Part shown: positions 1 through 6,483 of the stretch, piece after piece
How positions within the stretch are numbered: position 1 is the stretch's first letter
Layout: every line of letters starts with the position of its first letter
Source of the DNA: an uncultured Sphingomonadaceae bacterium
Lineage (GTDB): Bacteria > Pseudomonadota > Alphaproteobacteria > Sphingomonadales > Sphingomonadaceae
Direction of reading: 5' to 3'
Assembly: GCA_938003725.1 (NCBI GenBank)
Contig: CALKXX010000076.1
Span: 1-7,680 of the forward strand
DNA: 7,680 nucleotides
Notes under the pieces: generated by a model
The model's input: only the letters and a program-made list of their open reading frames with translations
Database searches by the model: none
What the model was told of the DNA's origin: nothing
Made by a program: the position numbers and the translations under genes

Positions 1-645
1 CTCATTTTCGGGCTTTTCGCCCGCGACGACCGGCATCGCCAAAATATCTTCGGAAAAACTGCGATAAAGTTCGAGTATATTTAACGTCTCTTCCATCGCT
101 TCGTCGCGCGTCGCATGCGCAGTATGGCCTTCCTGCCATAGAAATTCACTGGTGCGCAAAAACATCCTGGTGCGCATTTCCCATCGTACGACATTGGCCC
201 ACTGGTTAATCATGACGGGCAGATCGCGCCAGCTTTGAACCCAGCGCGAAAACGCGGTGCCAATAACGGTTTCCGATGTCGGACGAACCACCAAAGGTTC
301 TTCCAATTTTGCATCGGGATCAACGACCAAATCGTCACCGTCCTTCATCAGCCGGTGATGCGTTACAACGGCCATTTCCTTGGCAAAACCCTCAACATGC
401 TCAGCTTCTTTTGCAAAGTAACTCAGCGGAATGAAAAGTGGGAAATAGCAGTTTTCGTGGCCAGCGGCCTTGATCCGTTGATCCATCAGATATTGGACGC
501 GTTCCCATATGCCGTAGCCCCATGGCCGCATGACCATACATCCGCGTACACCTGACTCCTCGGCCAAATCGGCTTCAGAAACAAGCTGTTGATACCAGCC
601 CGCGAAATCCTGTTCACGGGTGACCGAAAGAGCGTTTTTCTTCAC
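1..645 (-). CDS. proS: Prolyl-tRNA synthetase, archaeal/eukaryotic-like class (ProS type 3), N-terminal part
   Basis: Class II aminoacyl-tRNA synthetase that charges tRNA-Pro with proline in the cytoplasm. Only the first 215 codons lie in the window; the frame is open to the left edge. The readable part covers the start of the catalytic core: VRGCMVMRPWGYGIWE (33-48) and ENCYFPLFIP (64-73) around motif 1, the proline-site loop RPTSET (121-126), and motif 2 with RWE (154-156) and FLRTSEFLWQEGHTAHAT (162-179). These match the archaeal/eukaryotic form, not the longer bacterial type 1 with an inserted editing domain, and do not look like the short type 2 usual in alphaproteobacteria. The start is GTG at 645: an in-frame TAA directly precedes it, AGGA sits 8 nt upstream, and the next Met is residue 37, inside the conserved core. 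The gene follows phaR by 51 bp and may share its transcript. The tRNA-binding and C-terminal domains lie outside the window. Confidence 0.95.
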   Translation of the reverse strand, partial: MKKNALSVTREQDFAGWYQQLVSEADLAEESGVRGCMVMRPWGYGIWERVQYLMDQRIKAAGHENCYFPLFIPLSYFAKEAEHVEGFAKEMAVVTHHRLMKDGDDLVVDPDAKLEEPLVVRPTSETVIGTAFSRWVQSWRDLPVMINQWANVVRWEMRTRMFLRTSEFLWQEGHTAHATRDEAMEETLNILELYRSFSEDILAMPVVAGEKPENE

Positions 646-696
646 TTATATTTTCCTGCTAATATTTCCCGAAACTTCTGACCCAGCTCTGGGCAA

Positions 697-1320
697 TCAA
701 TCATCCATCTTTTCGATTTTGGATTGTATTTCGGCGAGTTGTTTTTTCAATTCCATGATCTCTAGGTCTTTTTCCGAAACCGTTTCCTCTTCCATATCCG
801 GCTCTTCTTCGTCAGCTTGATTGGTGTTGCCGATATTCATAGCCTTTTCAACGACGGCAGCGAGCGGACTGGATCGCAGTGCATTTTCAACCGCTTCCTG
901 AAATTGCTTCTGGTTCTTGACCGCCATTTTGCCGATTGGGTTTTTGTTAAGAGCACCTTCAACCGCATCCTGGAACTGCTTTTGATTTGAACGAAAATTA
1001 TCCATTGACGCTTCAAGATAAGATGGCATCAGGGACTGCATGCTGTTTCCATACATGGATATCAGTTGGCGCAGAAATTTGACCGGCAGCATATTTTGTC
1101 CGCTGCTTTCCTCATCAACAATGATTTGTGTCAGCACATTATGGGTTATATCTTCGCCGGATTTTGCATCCACAACCACGAAATCAATGTCATTGCGCGT
1201 CATTTCAGCCAGAAAATCGAGCGTAATATAGTTTGACGTCTGGGTGTTGTATAATCTGCGATTGGCGTACTTCTTGATGATGATCGGACCGTCTGGATCA
1301 CCCTTCGATTTCTTGGCCAT
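697..1320 (-). CDS. phaR: Polyhydroxyalkanoate synthesis regulator PhaR
   Basis: Cytoplasmic DNA-binding repressor. In studied relatives it represses phasin and polyhydroxyalkanoate (PHA) genes, often including its own, and is released when it binds PHA granules. The protein has 207 residues. The N-terminal PHB accumulation regulator domain is clear: IIIKKYANRRLYNTQTSNYI (13-32) followed by VVVDAKSGEDITHNVLTQII (48-67). A helical PHA-binding region follows (about 75-165) with two near-identical 17-residue units at 112-128 and 136-152, each opening NQKQFQ. The C-terminus is acidic (170-180) and ends in a predicted coiled coil (183-205). The start ATG has AGGAG 5 nt upstream. The C-terminal acidic and coiled-coil part is the least conserved region of the family. 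No PHA synthase or phasin gene is in the window, so its targets here are unknown. The 202-bp gap upstream probably holds its promoter. Confidence 0.95.
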   Translation of the reverse strand: MAKKSKGDPDGPIIIKKYANRRLYNTQTSNYITLDFLAEMTRNDIDFVVVDAKSGEDITHNVLTQIIVDEESSGQNMLPVKFLRQLISMYGNSMQSLMPSYLEASMDNFRSNQKQFQDAVEGALNKNPIGKMAVKNQKQFQEAVENALRSSPLAAVVEKAMNIGNTNQADEEEPDMEEETVSEKDLEIMELKKQLAEIQSKIEKMDD

Positions 1321-1333
1321 GATTACTCCTGAG

Positions 1334-1380
1334 GAACGAACTACGAATATCTTCTTTTTTGCAGACGCTATATTTCGTTC
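1334..1380 (-). repeat. Inverted repeat in the phaR leader
   Basis: GAACGAA (1334-1340) is the exact reverse complement of TTCGTTC (1374-1380). A shorter ATAT/ATAT match lies just inside. In a phaR transcript the arms could pair across a purine-rich stretch, with the downstream arm ending next to the ribosome binding site (AGGAG) of phaR. This could be a leader structure or an operator. The seven-base arms are short enough to occur by chance. Confidence 0.3.
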
Positions 1381-1424
1381 AAATAGTTTTACGTTAGATT
1401 ACCATTAGCCAAAATTGTGCAATG

Positions 1425-1461
1425 CCGCAACAAAAGCTGTTGCGGTGCGGTCTGTCGCACC
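1425..1461. repeat. Two adjacent hairpins in the alr-phaR spacer
   Basis: CCGCAACA (1425-1432) pairs perfectly with TGTTGCGG (1438-1445) across a 5-nt loop. Next to it GGTGCG (1444-1449) pairs with CGCACC (1456-1461) across 6 nt; the two share two bases, so they are alternative or back-to-back structures. They lie 60-100 bp after the alr stop and about 100 bp before phaR. Neither strand has a T-tract after the stems, so a standard intrinsic terminator is not supported. The TGC/GCA-rich character resembles the TGC-rich sites reported for PhaR in other alphaproteobacteria, so an operator is possible. Confidence 0.45.
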
Positions 1462-1490
1462 ATATCCGCGAAATTATGGGGTATCCGCAG

Positions 1491-1518
1491 TGTGCGATTG
1501 CGATATGGCAGTCGCACA
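1491..1518. repeat. TGTGCGA/TCGCACA inverted repeat just after alr
   Basis: TGTGCGA (1491-1497) is the exact reverse complement of TCGCACA (1512-1518), with a 14-nt spacer. A nested alternative uses TGCGA at 1499-1503 with the same right arm. It begins 4 nt beyond the alr stop codon in the direction of transcription. It could be a 3' end structure of the alr message or part of a regulatory cluster with the hairpins at 1425-1461, which carry similar GTGCG/CGCAC words. There is no T-tract to support a terminator. Confidence 0.4.
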
Positions 1519-1522
1519 AGAT

Positions 1523-2566
1523 TTAGTGCCAGATACGCGCCGAACGACGTCCTAGTCCCGTCAAAAGTTCATATTGAGACAGGCCGGATTGATTGGAAGC
1601 GCGCACCAGATCAAAATCACAGTCTACCCAGTCTCCCTCGCCCAATTGCGAGGCGTCGGATATATCAATAGCGATCAAGTCCATGGAAACACGCCCCAGC
1701 ACCCTTAAATTTATACCTTCGGAACGAAACATTCCTGTGTTCGAGAACCCGCGAAGATACCCATCGGCATAGCCAATCCCCAATATCGCAATGCTCATAT
1801 CCCGTTGAGCCGCATATTGCGCATTATAGCCCACTTTATCACCGGCCTTGAGCTTTCGGGTTTGCAGAATCTGTGCCTGAGGAAACACCACTTGCTGAAT
1901 TAGGCTGGTCATTTCTTGCCGCGGTACTCCGCCATAGAGGGATAATCCGGGTCTTGTGCAGTCAAAACAATAATCCTGCCCCAGAGCAATTCCCGCGCTA
2001 TTTGCAAGACTGAACCGCTTGGCCGGAACATTTGAAATAGCGTTAGAGAATACATCCAATTGCTTCAGGTTTTGAGCGCAATCTTCATCAGCGGAGGCCA
2101 GATGGCTCATCGCCATATCTATGGACAGACTGTTCATATCAATTGCGCTTAAATCCTCCGGATCGATGCCAAGACGGTGCATTCCGCTATTGATCATCAG
2201 ATCACATGGCTGCCCTGTCCCGGACCACCGCTTGATTTGCTGCAAACTGTTTAGGACGGGTTTCGCCCTTGATAACGTTGCCGCTTCCATATCTTCGTCG
2301 CGGACACCATTGAGCACCGAGACGCTGGTTTCCGGTTCGACCAGTGGTTCGATCTCTAAGGCTTCTTGCCAATTTGCCACATAAAAATCCCGGCAACCAG
2401 CATCCTGTAGCTGGCGGACAACATCCGGTGCCCCCAACCCATAGGCATTTGCCTTTACCGCAGCCCCGGCCTGTGCGCCCCCGCTCATTTTATGAAGCGC
2501 AGTCCAATTGGAAACGAGATTGTTGCCATCAAGGATCAGCTTCAGGGTCGCGGGAATATCACTCAT
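1523..2566 (-). CDS. alr: Alanine racemase (PLP-dependent)
   Basis: Interconverts L- and D-alanine, supplying D-Ala for peptidoglycan; cytoplasmic and pyridoxal phosphate-dependent. The 347-residue length is close to the family norm. The TIM-barrel domain carries the PLP lysine in AVKANAYGLG (36-45; K38, with Y42), SGMHRLG (127-133; R131), ANSAGIALG (188-196) and RPGLSLYG (205-212; R205 expected to contact the PLP pyridine). The beta domain carries the second catalytic tyrosine in KVGYNAQY (244-251; Y247), GIGYADGY (263-270) and GRVSMD (291-296). The lysine that is carbamylated in the Geobacillus enzyme appears to be Met124, and the neighbouring Asp-Thr is Asn126-Ser127. The gene starts 18 bp after the transporter stop. 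A GGCGG overlapping that stop region is a weak, rather distant ribosome binding site. This supports co-transcription with the transporter. Confidence 0.93.
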   Translation of the reverse strand: MSDIPATLKLILDGNNLVSNWTALHKMSGGAQAGAAVKANAYGLGAPDVVRQLQDAGCRDFYVANWQEALEIEPLVEPETSVSVLNGVRDEDMEAATLSRAKPVLNSLQQIKRWSGTGQPCDLMINSGMHRLGIDPEDLSAIDMNSLSIDMAMSHLASADEDCAQNLKQLDVFSNAISNVPAKRFSLANSAGIALGQDYCFDCTRPGLSLYGGVPRQEMTSLIQQVVFPQAQILQTRKLKAGDKVGYNAQYAAQRDMSIAILGIGYADGYLRGFSNTGMFRSEGINLRVLGRVSMDLIAIDISDASQLGEGDWVDCDFDLVRASNQSGLSQYELLTGLGRRSARIWH

Positions 2567-2584
2567 TAAAATGCGATAGCCGCC

Positions 2585-4228
2585 TTAACTTGCATCGTCG
2601 CGTAGCGCTGCTTCTGGATCATCCGGAATCCCCCACCAGGCGACGATGACACCAAAAGCGACAACAACCCATGTGTACCATAGACCAGCATAAATATCCC
2701 CTGACCGCGCGACTATGTAACCCGCGATTAGCGGCAGGAAACCGCCAAGATACCCTGCCCCAATATGATAAGGGATCGACATTGAGCTATAGCGTATTTT
2801 TGGCGGGAACATTTCGGACAGCAACGCCGCAACCGAACCATAGGTCAGCGCGCTTAATATCCCCAGCATCAGCAGAATGGCGACAATGCCCACAATGGCT
2901 GTTGCGCCGGGCTGTTGCTTAGTAAAATCATAGCCATAATTGCTCAACGCTTCCCTGATACCGGCACTTCGCAGGCCACCGTCAGAAAGCCAGTGTGGGT
3001 CAATCGCAATGTCATTGTCGCCCGCAGACATTTTCAAACCCTGCGCATCGGTAAGCTCATAAGCAACGCCTGCCGAGGTCAGCGTTTCCAATATTTTCCC
3101 GCAATCGCTCTGCTCACGCTGGAACAGTTCAGCGAACGGATCGGTGCTGCACTGACCGCCCTCAATTCGGACAGGATTGGCTTCCGCGGCCTCAGCCAAT
3201 CCCGGGTTGGCGAAATGTCCTAATCCCCAGAATGCCGGGAATAGCAACAACAGTGCTGCCAATGCCCCAACAATGATCGGTTTCTTGCGGCCAACTTTAT
3301 CCGACCATTTGCCGACCATCAGATAGAAAATCATCGAGATCATACCGGAGAAGAATAGGATAAGTTCCACCGTTAGAGCGTCCATATTCATCGGACCACG
3401 TAGGAATGACATGCCAGAGAAAAAAGCGGTGTACCAGATGGTTGTCAAAACGCCGGTGACGCCGAACAACACTACAAAAAGTCGTTTTTTGTTTCCGGGA
3501 TAGGAAAAACTCTCTGTGAACGGGTTTTTGGCGATGTTGCCTTCCGCTTTCATTGCTTGAAAGACCGGACTTTCGTTGAGCTTCAATCGCATCCAGAGCG
3601 AAATCACCAGCAATATGATCGACATCAGGAATGGGATCCGCCAGCCCCAAGCATTAAACTCCGCTTCCGGGATCAGGAAACGGCACGCCAGCACAACCGC
3701 GATGGACAGTACAAAACCACCCACAACACTGGCCTGAATGTAGCTGGTATAATAGCCGCGTTTCTCGGTTGGGGCGTGTTCCGCGACGTAAATCGCGGCA
3801 CCGCCATATTCGCCGCCAAGCGCTAAGCCCTGTAATATCCGAAGGAAAATCACGATAAGGGGCGCAGCCATTCCGATGGATTCTGCGCTTGGGATAAAAC
3901 CAACGCCCGCAGTAGCAATACCCATTAAGGTCACCGTGACGAGAAACGTATACTTCCGCCCTAACTTATCGCCCAGAAAACCGAATAAGATCGCTCCTAC
4001 CGGGCGAAATCCAAAGCCAATCGCAAAAGTTGCCCAAACCATAAGAATTTCAAGTGTCGGGTTCCCGCTCGGGAAAAAGGTGGGGCCGATTATGTAAAAC
4101 AGCGTTCCGTAGATGAAGAAATCATACCATTCGAACACGGTACCGGCGGACGAAGCCCCGATCACCAGACGGATTTCCTTATCTGTTGGTTCGCGCTGTC
4201 CTGATGCCAAAGCTGCTTCACTGGCCAT
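2585..4228 (-). CDS. MFS transporter, metabolite:H+ symporter (MHS) family, with large periplasmic loop
   Basis: Inner-membrane secondary transporter, probably a proton symporter; the substrate cannot be read from the sequence. The 547 residues fit a 12-helix MFS fold. Loop signatures GFLGDKLGRK (83-92, TM2-TM3) and GKWSDKVGRKK (306-316, TM8-TM9) are the repeated MFS motif A. VFEWYDFFIYG (31-41) and LGGEYGGAAIYVAEHAP (137-153) are typical of the ProP/ShiA-like MHS group, and so is IRYSSMSIPYHIG (478-490). Between TM9 and TM10 there is a soluble insertion of about 100 residues (338-440) with Cys360 and Cys376, placed on the periplasmic side by topology. ATG at 4228 is chosen because AGGGG lies 8 nt upstream; a longer frame to 4324 would translate an intergenic palindromic repeat. 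pccA ends 114 bp upstream and alr starts 18 bp downstream. Confidence 0.9.
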   Translation of the reverse strand: MASEAALASGQREPTDKEIRLVIGASSAGTVFEWYDFFIYGTLFYIIGPTFFPSGNPTLEILMVWATFAIGFGFRPVGAILFGFLGDKLGRKYTFLVTVTLMGIATAGVGFIPSAESIGMAAPLIVIFLRILQGLALGGEYGGAAIYVAEHAPTEKRGYYTSYIQASVVGGFVLSIAVVLACRFLIPEAEFNAWGWRIPFLMSIILLVISLWMRLKLNESPVFQAMKAEGNIAKNPFTESFSYPGNKKRLFVVLFGVTGVLTTIWYTAFFSGMSFLRGPMNMDALTVELILFFSGMISMIFYLMVGKWSDKVGRKKPIIVGALAALLLLFPAFWGLGHFANPGLAEAAEANPVRIEGGQCSTDPFAELFQREQSDCGKILETLTSAGVAYELTDAQGLKMSAGDNDIAIDPHWLSDGGLRSAGIREALSNYGYDFTKQQPGATAIVGIVAILLMLGILSALTYGSVAALLSEMFPPKIRYSSMSIPYHIGAGYLGGFLPLIAGYIVARSGDIYAGLWYTWVVVAFGVIVAWWGIPDDPEAALRDDAS

Positions 4229-4236
4229 CTTGTGTT

Positions 4237-4241
4237 CCCCT
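4237..4241 (-). promoter_or_regulatory. Ribosome binding site fixing the transporter start
   Basis: On the minus strand this reads AGGGG, 8 nt before the ATG at 4228. It decides the start against the upstream in-frame ATG at 4258 and the longer frame beginning at 4324, both of which lie in repeat DNA. Confidence 0.75.
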
Positions 4242-4251
4242 AAACTCTCAT

Positions 4252-4336
4252 TCGTCATCCTGCACTTGGTTCGGGATCCAGAGCGGCCATCACCGCGTTT
4301 TCCTTTGACTGGATCCCGGATCAAGTCCGGGATGAC
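4252..4336. repeat. Palindromic intergenic repeat pair (REP-like), pccA-transporter gap
   Basis: Two copies of a roughly 28-base unit face each other with heads outward. The left copy is 4254-4281, opening GTCATCCTGCACTTG. The right copy is 4309-4336 on the opposite strand, opening GTCATCCCGGACTTG. They match at 24 of 28 positions and both end GGGATCCAG. The right copy is itself a hairpin: ATCCCGGA (4313-4320) pairs with TCCGGGAT (4326-4333) over a 5-nt loop. The spacer between copies is 27 bases. From memory this motif is widespread between genes in sphingomonads and other alphaproteobacteria. It begins about 6 nt after the pccA stop and could stabilise or attenuate the transcript, but has no T-tract. 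Confidence 0.85.
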
Positions 4337-4342
4337 AATAAT

Positions 4343-6352
4343 CTATTCCAGTTCCAATATAACCGCGTCAACGGCAAGGCTATCACCTTGTTCCGCCTCG
4401 ACCGATTTCACGACGCCGTTTTTCTCGGCGCGCAGAATATTTTCCATCTTCATGGCTTCTACAACGGCGAGCGGTTGGCCTTCCTCGACCTTGTCGCCCT
4501 CGCCTACATGCAATGCGACCAGAAGTCCGGGCATCGGACATAAGAGGAATTTTGACAGATCAGGCGGTATTTTCTCGATCATATGGATGGTGTGCCGGGC
4601 AATGCTTTGCGGCAATACTTGTGCATCAAAAGACGCACCGCGCGTGGTCAAAACAAACCCAGTGATCGTCTTTTTTATTTTAACGGTGAGCGGTTGATCG
4701 CCAATGCTCGCCTCAATCAAACGATCTCCCGGCGTATATTCGGCCGACAGGTCAATTTCTGTACCGTCAACATCAATACCATCTTCGGATAGTTCCACAG
4801 ATAGAACATTGTCCCCAATCTTGACCTGCCACTCAGAAGGCGGGTCCAGCCGTTCGCCAAGTTGGTTATCCACCCTCCTTGCCCGATCTGCATGTGCTGC
4901 TCCGGCAAAAGCCGCGATTGCGGCGAGATTGCCGATCAATTCGTCGGAAGCCGGTGCACCTTGGAACCCATCGGGATATTCTTCCGCGATAAACCCTGTC
5001 GTAATTTCACCGGACCGGAACCGAGGGTGCTGCATCAATGCGGATAGAAAGTCGATATTGTGACCCAGGCCTTCCAGCTCAAAGCTGTCCAGAGCCGCAA
5101 TCTGTTTGTCGGCGGCCTCATCCCGGGTTTTGTCCCACGTGATGAGTTTCGCGATCATCGGGTCATAGTAGATTGAGACTTCGCCGCCATCCATCACGCC
5201 ATCATCAACGCGTACACCATCGACACCGCGAATGGAATCGCCGGACCATCCCGGTACAGGCGGGCCATAACGAACGATACGCCCAGTAGATGGCAAAAAT
5301 CCCCGATAGGGGTCCTCGGCATAGACCCGGTTCTCAATCGCCCAGCCATCAATGCCAATGTCTTCTTGTTTCATGGGAAGCTGCTCACCAGCAGCAACCC
5401 GGATCATCTGTTCGACCAGATCAACACCTGTAATTGCTTCGGTAACCGGATGCTCGACCTGCAAACGGGTATTCATTTCCAGGAAATAGAAGCTCTCACC
5501 AGTTGTATCGGCACCTGAAACAATCAATTCGACCGTACCTGCGCTATGATAATTTACAGCAGCGGACAACGCGACGCATTGCTCACCCATTGCCTTGCGC
5601 ATTTTTGGCGTCACAAAGGGAGACGGCGCTTCTTCCACAACCTTCTGATGTCGGCGCTGAATGGAACATTCGCGTTCGTTCAGATAGACGATATTGCCGT
5701 GCTTATCGCCCAGAATCTGGATTTCGATATGGCGTGGGTCTTCGATAAATTTCTCGATAAATACGCGGTCGTCGCCGAACGAGTTCAATCCTTCGCGTTT
5801 TGTCGCTTCAAAACCTTCGCACACGTCTTTCTCGCTATACGCAAGCCGCATGCCCTTGCCGCCGCCGCCGGCAGAAGCCTTCATCATCACCGGATAGCCA
5901 ATATCGTTGGAAATCTCGACCGCGTGATCGGTATCATTGATCTCGCCGACAAAGCCGGGCACTACATTAACGCCCGCTTCCAGGGCGAGTTTTTTGGACT
6001 CGATCTTGTCACCCATCGCCGCGATGGCGTTCGGTGGTGGGCCGATGAAAGCGATATTGTTCTTTTCCAGTTCCTCAACAAATGAAGCGCGTTCCGAGAG
6101 AAAACCATAGCCCGGATGCACAGCCTCTGCGCCGGTTTCCTTGCACGCTGCGATAATCTTGTCCGCGAGCAGATAGGATTCACTGGCTGGCGGCGGCCCG
6201 ATATGCACAGCTTCATCCGCTATCCGCACAAAAGGCGCCCGCGCATCGGCATCGGAATAAACCGCGACGGTGGCAATGCCCATTTTCTTGGCTGTTTTGA
6301 TAACCCGGCAGGCAATTTCACCCCGGTTTGCGATTAGAATTTTTTTGAACAA
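4343..6352 (-). CDS. pccA: Propionyl-CoA carboxylase alpha subunit (biotin carboxylase plus biotin carrier)
   Basis: Carries out the ATP- and bicarbonate-dependent carboxylation of biotin and passes the carboxyl group to the partner beta subunit, giving methylmalonyl-CoA from propionyl-CoA in the cytoplasm. With a TTG start the protein has 669 residues, normal for PccA. Order: biotin carboxylase N domain (1-110, opening FKKILIANRGEIACRV), ATP-grasp with glycine loop KASAGGGGKGMR (158-169) and catalytic EMNTRLQVEHP (292-302; E292, N294, R296), biotin carboxylase C domain (about 335-445), a BT linker (about 500-600), and the carrier domain with EAMKMEN (632-638; biotinylated K635). GGGGG lies 5 nt before the TTG at 6352 and the family start is here; an in-frame GTG at 6391 lies in repeat DNA. 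The beta subunit gene is absent from the window. A methylcrotonoyl-CoA carboxylase subunit is the main alternative but fits less well. Confidence 0.92.
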   Translation of the reverse strand: MFKKILIANRGEIACRVIKTAKKMGIATVAVYSDADARAPFVRIADEAVHIGPPPASESYLLADKIIAACKETGAEAVHPGYGFLSERASFVEELEKNNIAFIGPPPNAIAAMGDKIESKKLALEAGVNVVPGFVGEINDTDHAVEISNDIGYPVMMKASAGGGGKGMRLAYSEKDVCEGFEATKREGLNSFGDDRVFIEKFIEDPRHIEIQILGDKHGNIVYLNERECSIQRRHQKVVEEAPSPFVTPKMRKAMGEQCVALSAAVNYHSAGTVELIVSGADTTGESFYFLEMNTRLQVEHPVTEAITGVDLVEQMIRVAAGEQLPMKQEDIGIDGWAIENRVYAEDPYRGFLPSTGRIVRYGPPVPGWSGDSIRGVDGVRVDDGVMDGGEVSIYYDPMIAKLITWDKTRDEAADKQIAALDSFELEGLGHNIDFLSALMQHPRFRSGEITTGFIAEEYPDGFQGAPASDELIGNLAAIAAFAGAAHADRARRVDNQLGERLDPPSEWQVKIGDNVLSVELSEDGIDVDGTEIDLSAEYTPGDRLIEASIGDQPLTVKIKKTITGFVLTTRGASFDAQVLPQSIARHTIHMIEKIPPDLSKFLLCPMPGLLVALHVGEGDKVEEGQPLAVVEAMKMENILRAEKNGVVKSVEAEQGDSLAVDAVILELE

Positions 6353-6357
6353 TTCAG

Positions 6358-6362
6358 CCCCC
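6358..6362 (-). promoter_or_regulatory. Ribosome binding site for the pccA TTG start
   Basis: Reads GGGGG on the minus strand, 5 nt before TTG at 6352-6350. Together with the family's usual beginning at FKKILIANRGE, it supports the TTG start over the in-frame GTG at 6391. Confidence 0.6.
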
Positions 6363-6370
6363 AATAACTG

Positions 6371-6435
6371 CGTCGCCCTGAACGTGATCACCTAGAGGTG
6401 ACCTCCGGCTCAGGGTCCATCGCGCCACAATGACG
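6371..6435. repeat. Hybrid palindromic intergenic repeat with outward heads
   Basis: The left end opens CGTCGCCCTGAAC on the plus strand. The right end opens CGTCATTGTGGCG on the minus strand. Inside, CCCTGA (6377-6382) pairs with TCAGGG (6409-6414), and within that loop TCACCT (6388-6393) pairs with AGGTGA (6396-6401). It looks like a member of the same family of GTCAT-headed palindromes, with ends from two different subfamilies. It lies just upstream of the pccA start, on the transcribed side of bioB. Confidence 0.6.
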
Positions 6436-6456
6436 GACGATGATTGTTGATAAATA

Positions 6457-6483
6457 GATGCTGAAACAAGTTCAGCATGACGA
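6457..6483. repeat. Short hairpin repeat (GTCATGCTGAAC type)
   Basis: ATGCTGAA (6458-6465) pairs perfectly with TTCAGCAT (6471-6478) over a 5-nt loop. On the minus strand the element opens TCGTCATGCTGAACTTG, the same head-plus-stem design as the other intergenic repeats here but with a different stem sequence. From memory this form is common in sphingomonad intergenic regions. Confidence 0.75.

Noticed and set aside
235..555. Open frame of 106 codons on the plus strand
   Set aside because: It lies fully antisense to conserved proS codons and the translation resembles no family; a shadow of the real gene.
682..693. CCCAG/CTGGG hairpin after phaR, as a terminator
   Set aside because: The loop would be only two bases and no T-run follows on the minus strand; proS starts 51 bp after phaR, so read-through is more likely.
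1381..1424. Sigma-70-like promoter boxes upstream of phaR
   Set aside because: Several weak candidates (TTGCAC, TTGAAC, TAATCT) occur but none combines good boxes with normal 16-18 bp spacing, so no specific promoter is called.
1425..1445. Intrinsic terminator for alr
   Set aside because: The stem is perfect, but no T-tract follows it on the minus strand; listed only as a hairpin.
4113..4697. Open frame of 194 codons on the plus strand
   Set aside because: It spans the end of pccA, a repeat pair and the start of the transporter on the opposite strand; the translation is low in recognisable motifs and rich in Ser/Thr/Arg, as expected of antisense frames.
5546..6085. Open frame of 179 codons on the plus strand
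   Set aside because: Antisense to the ATP-grasp region of pccA, whose protein is highly conserved in the other strand; no ribosome binding site or family match seen.
6441..6460. Possible BioR operator (TTATCTATAA-type) between bioB and pccA
   Set aside because: The AT-rich stretch reads TTGATAAATAG and does not match the palindrome; the region also lies downstream of bioB, not at its promoter.
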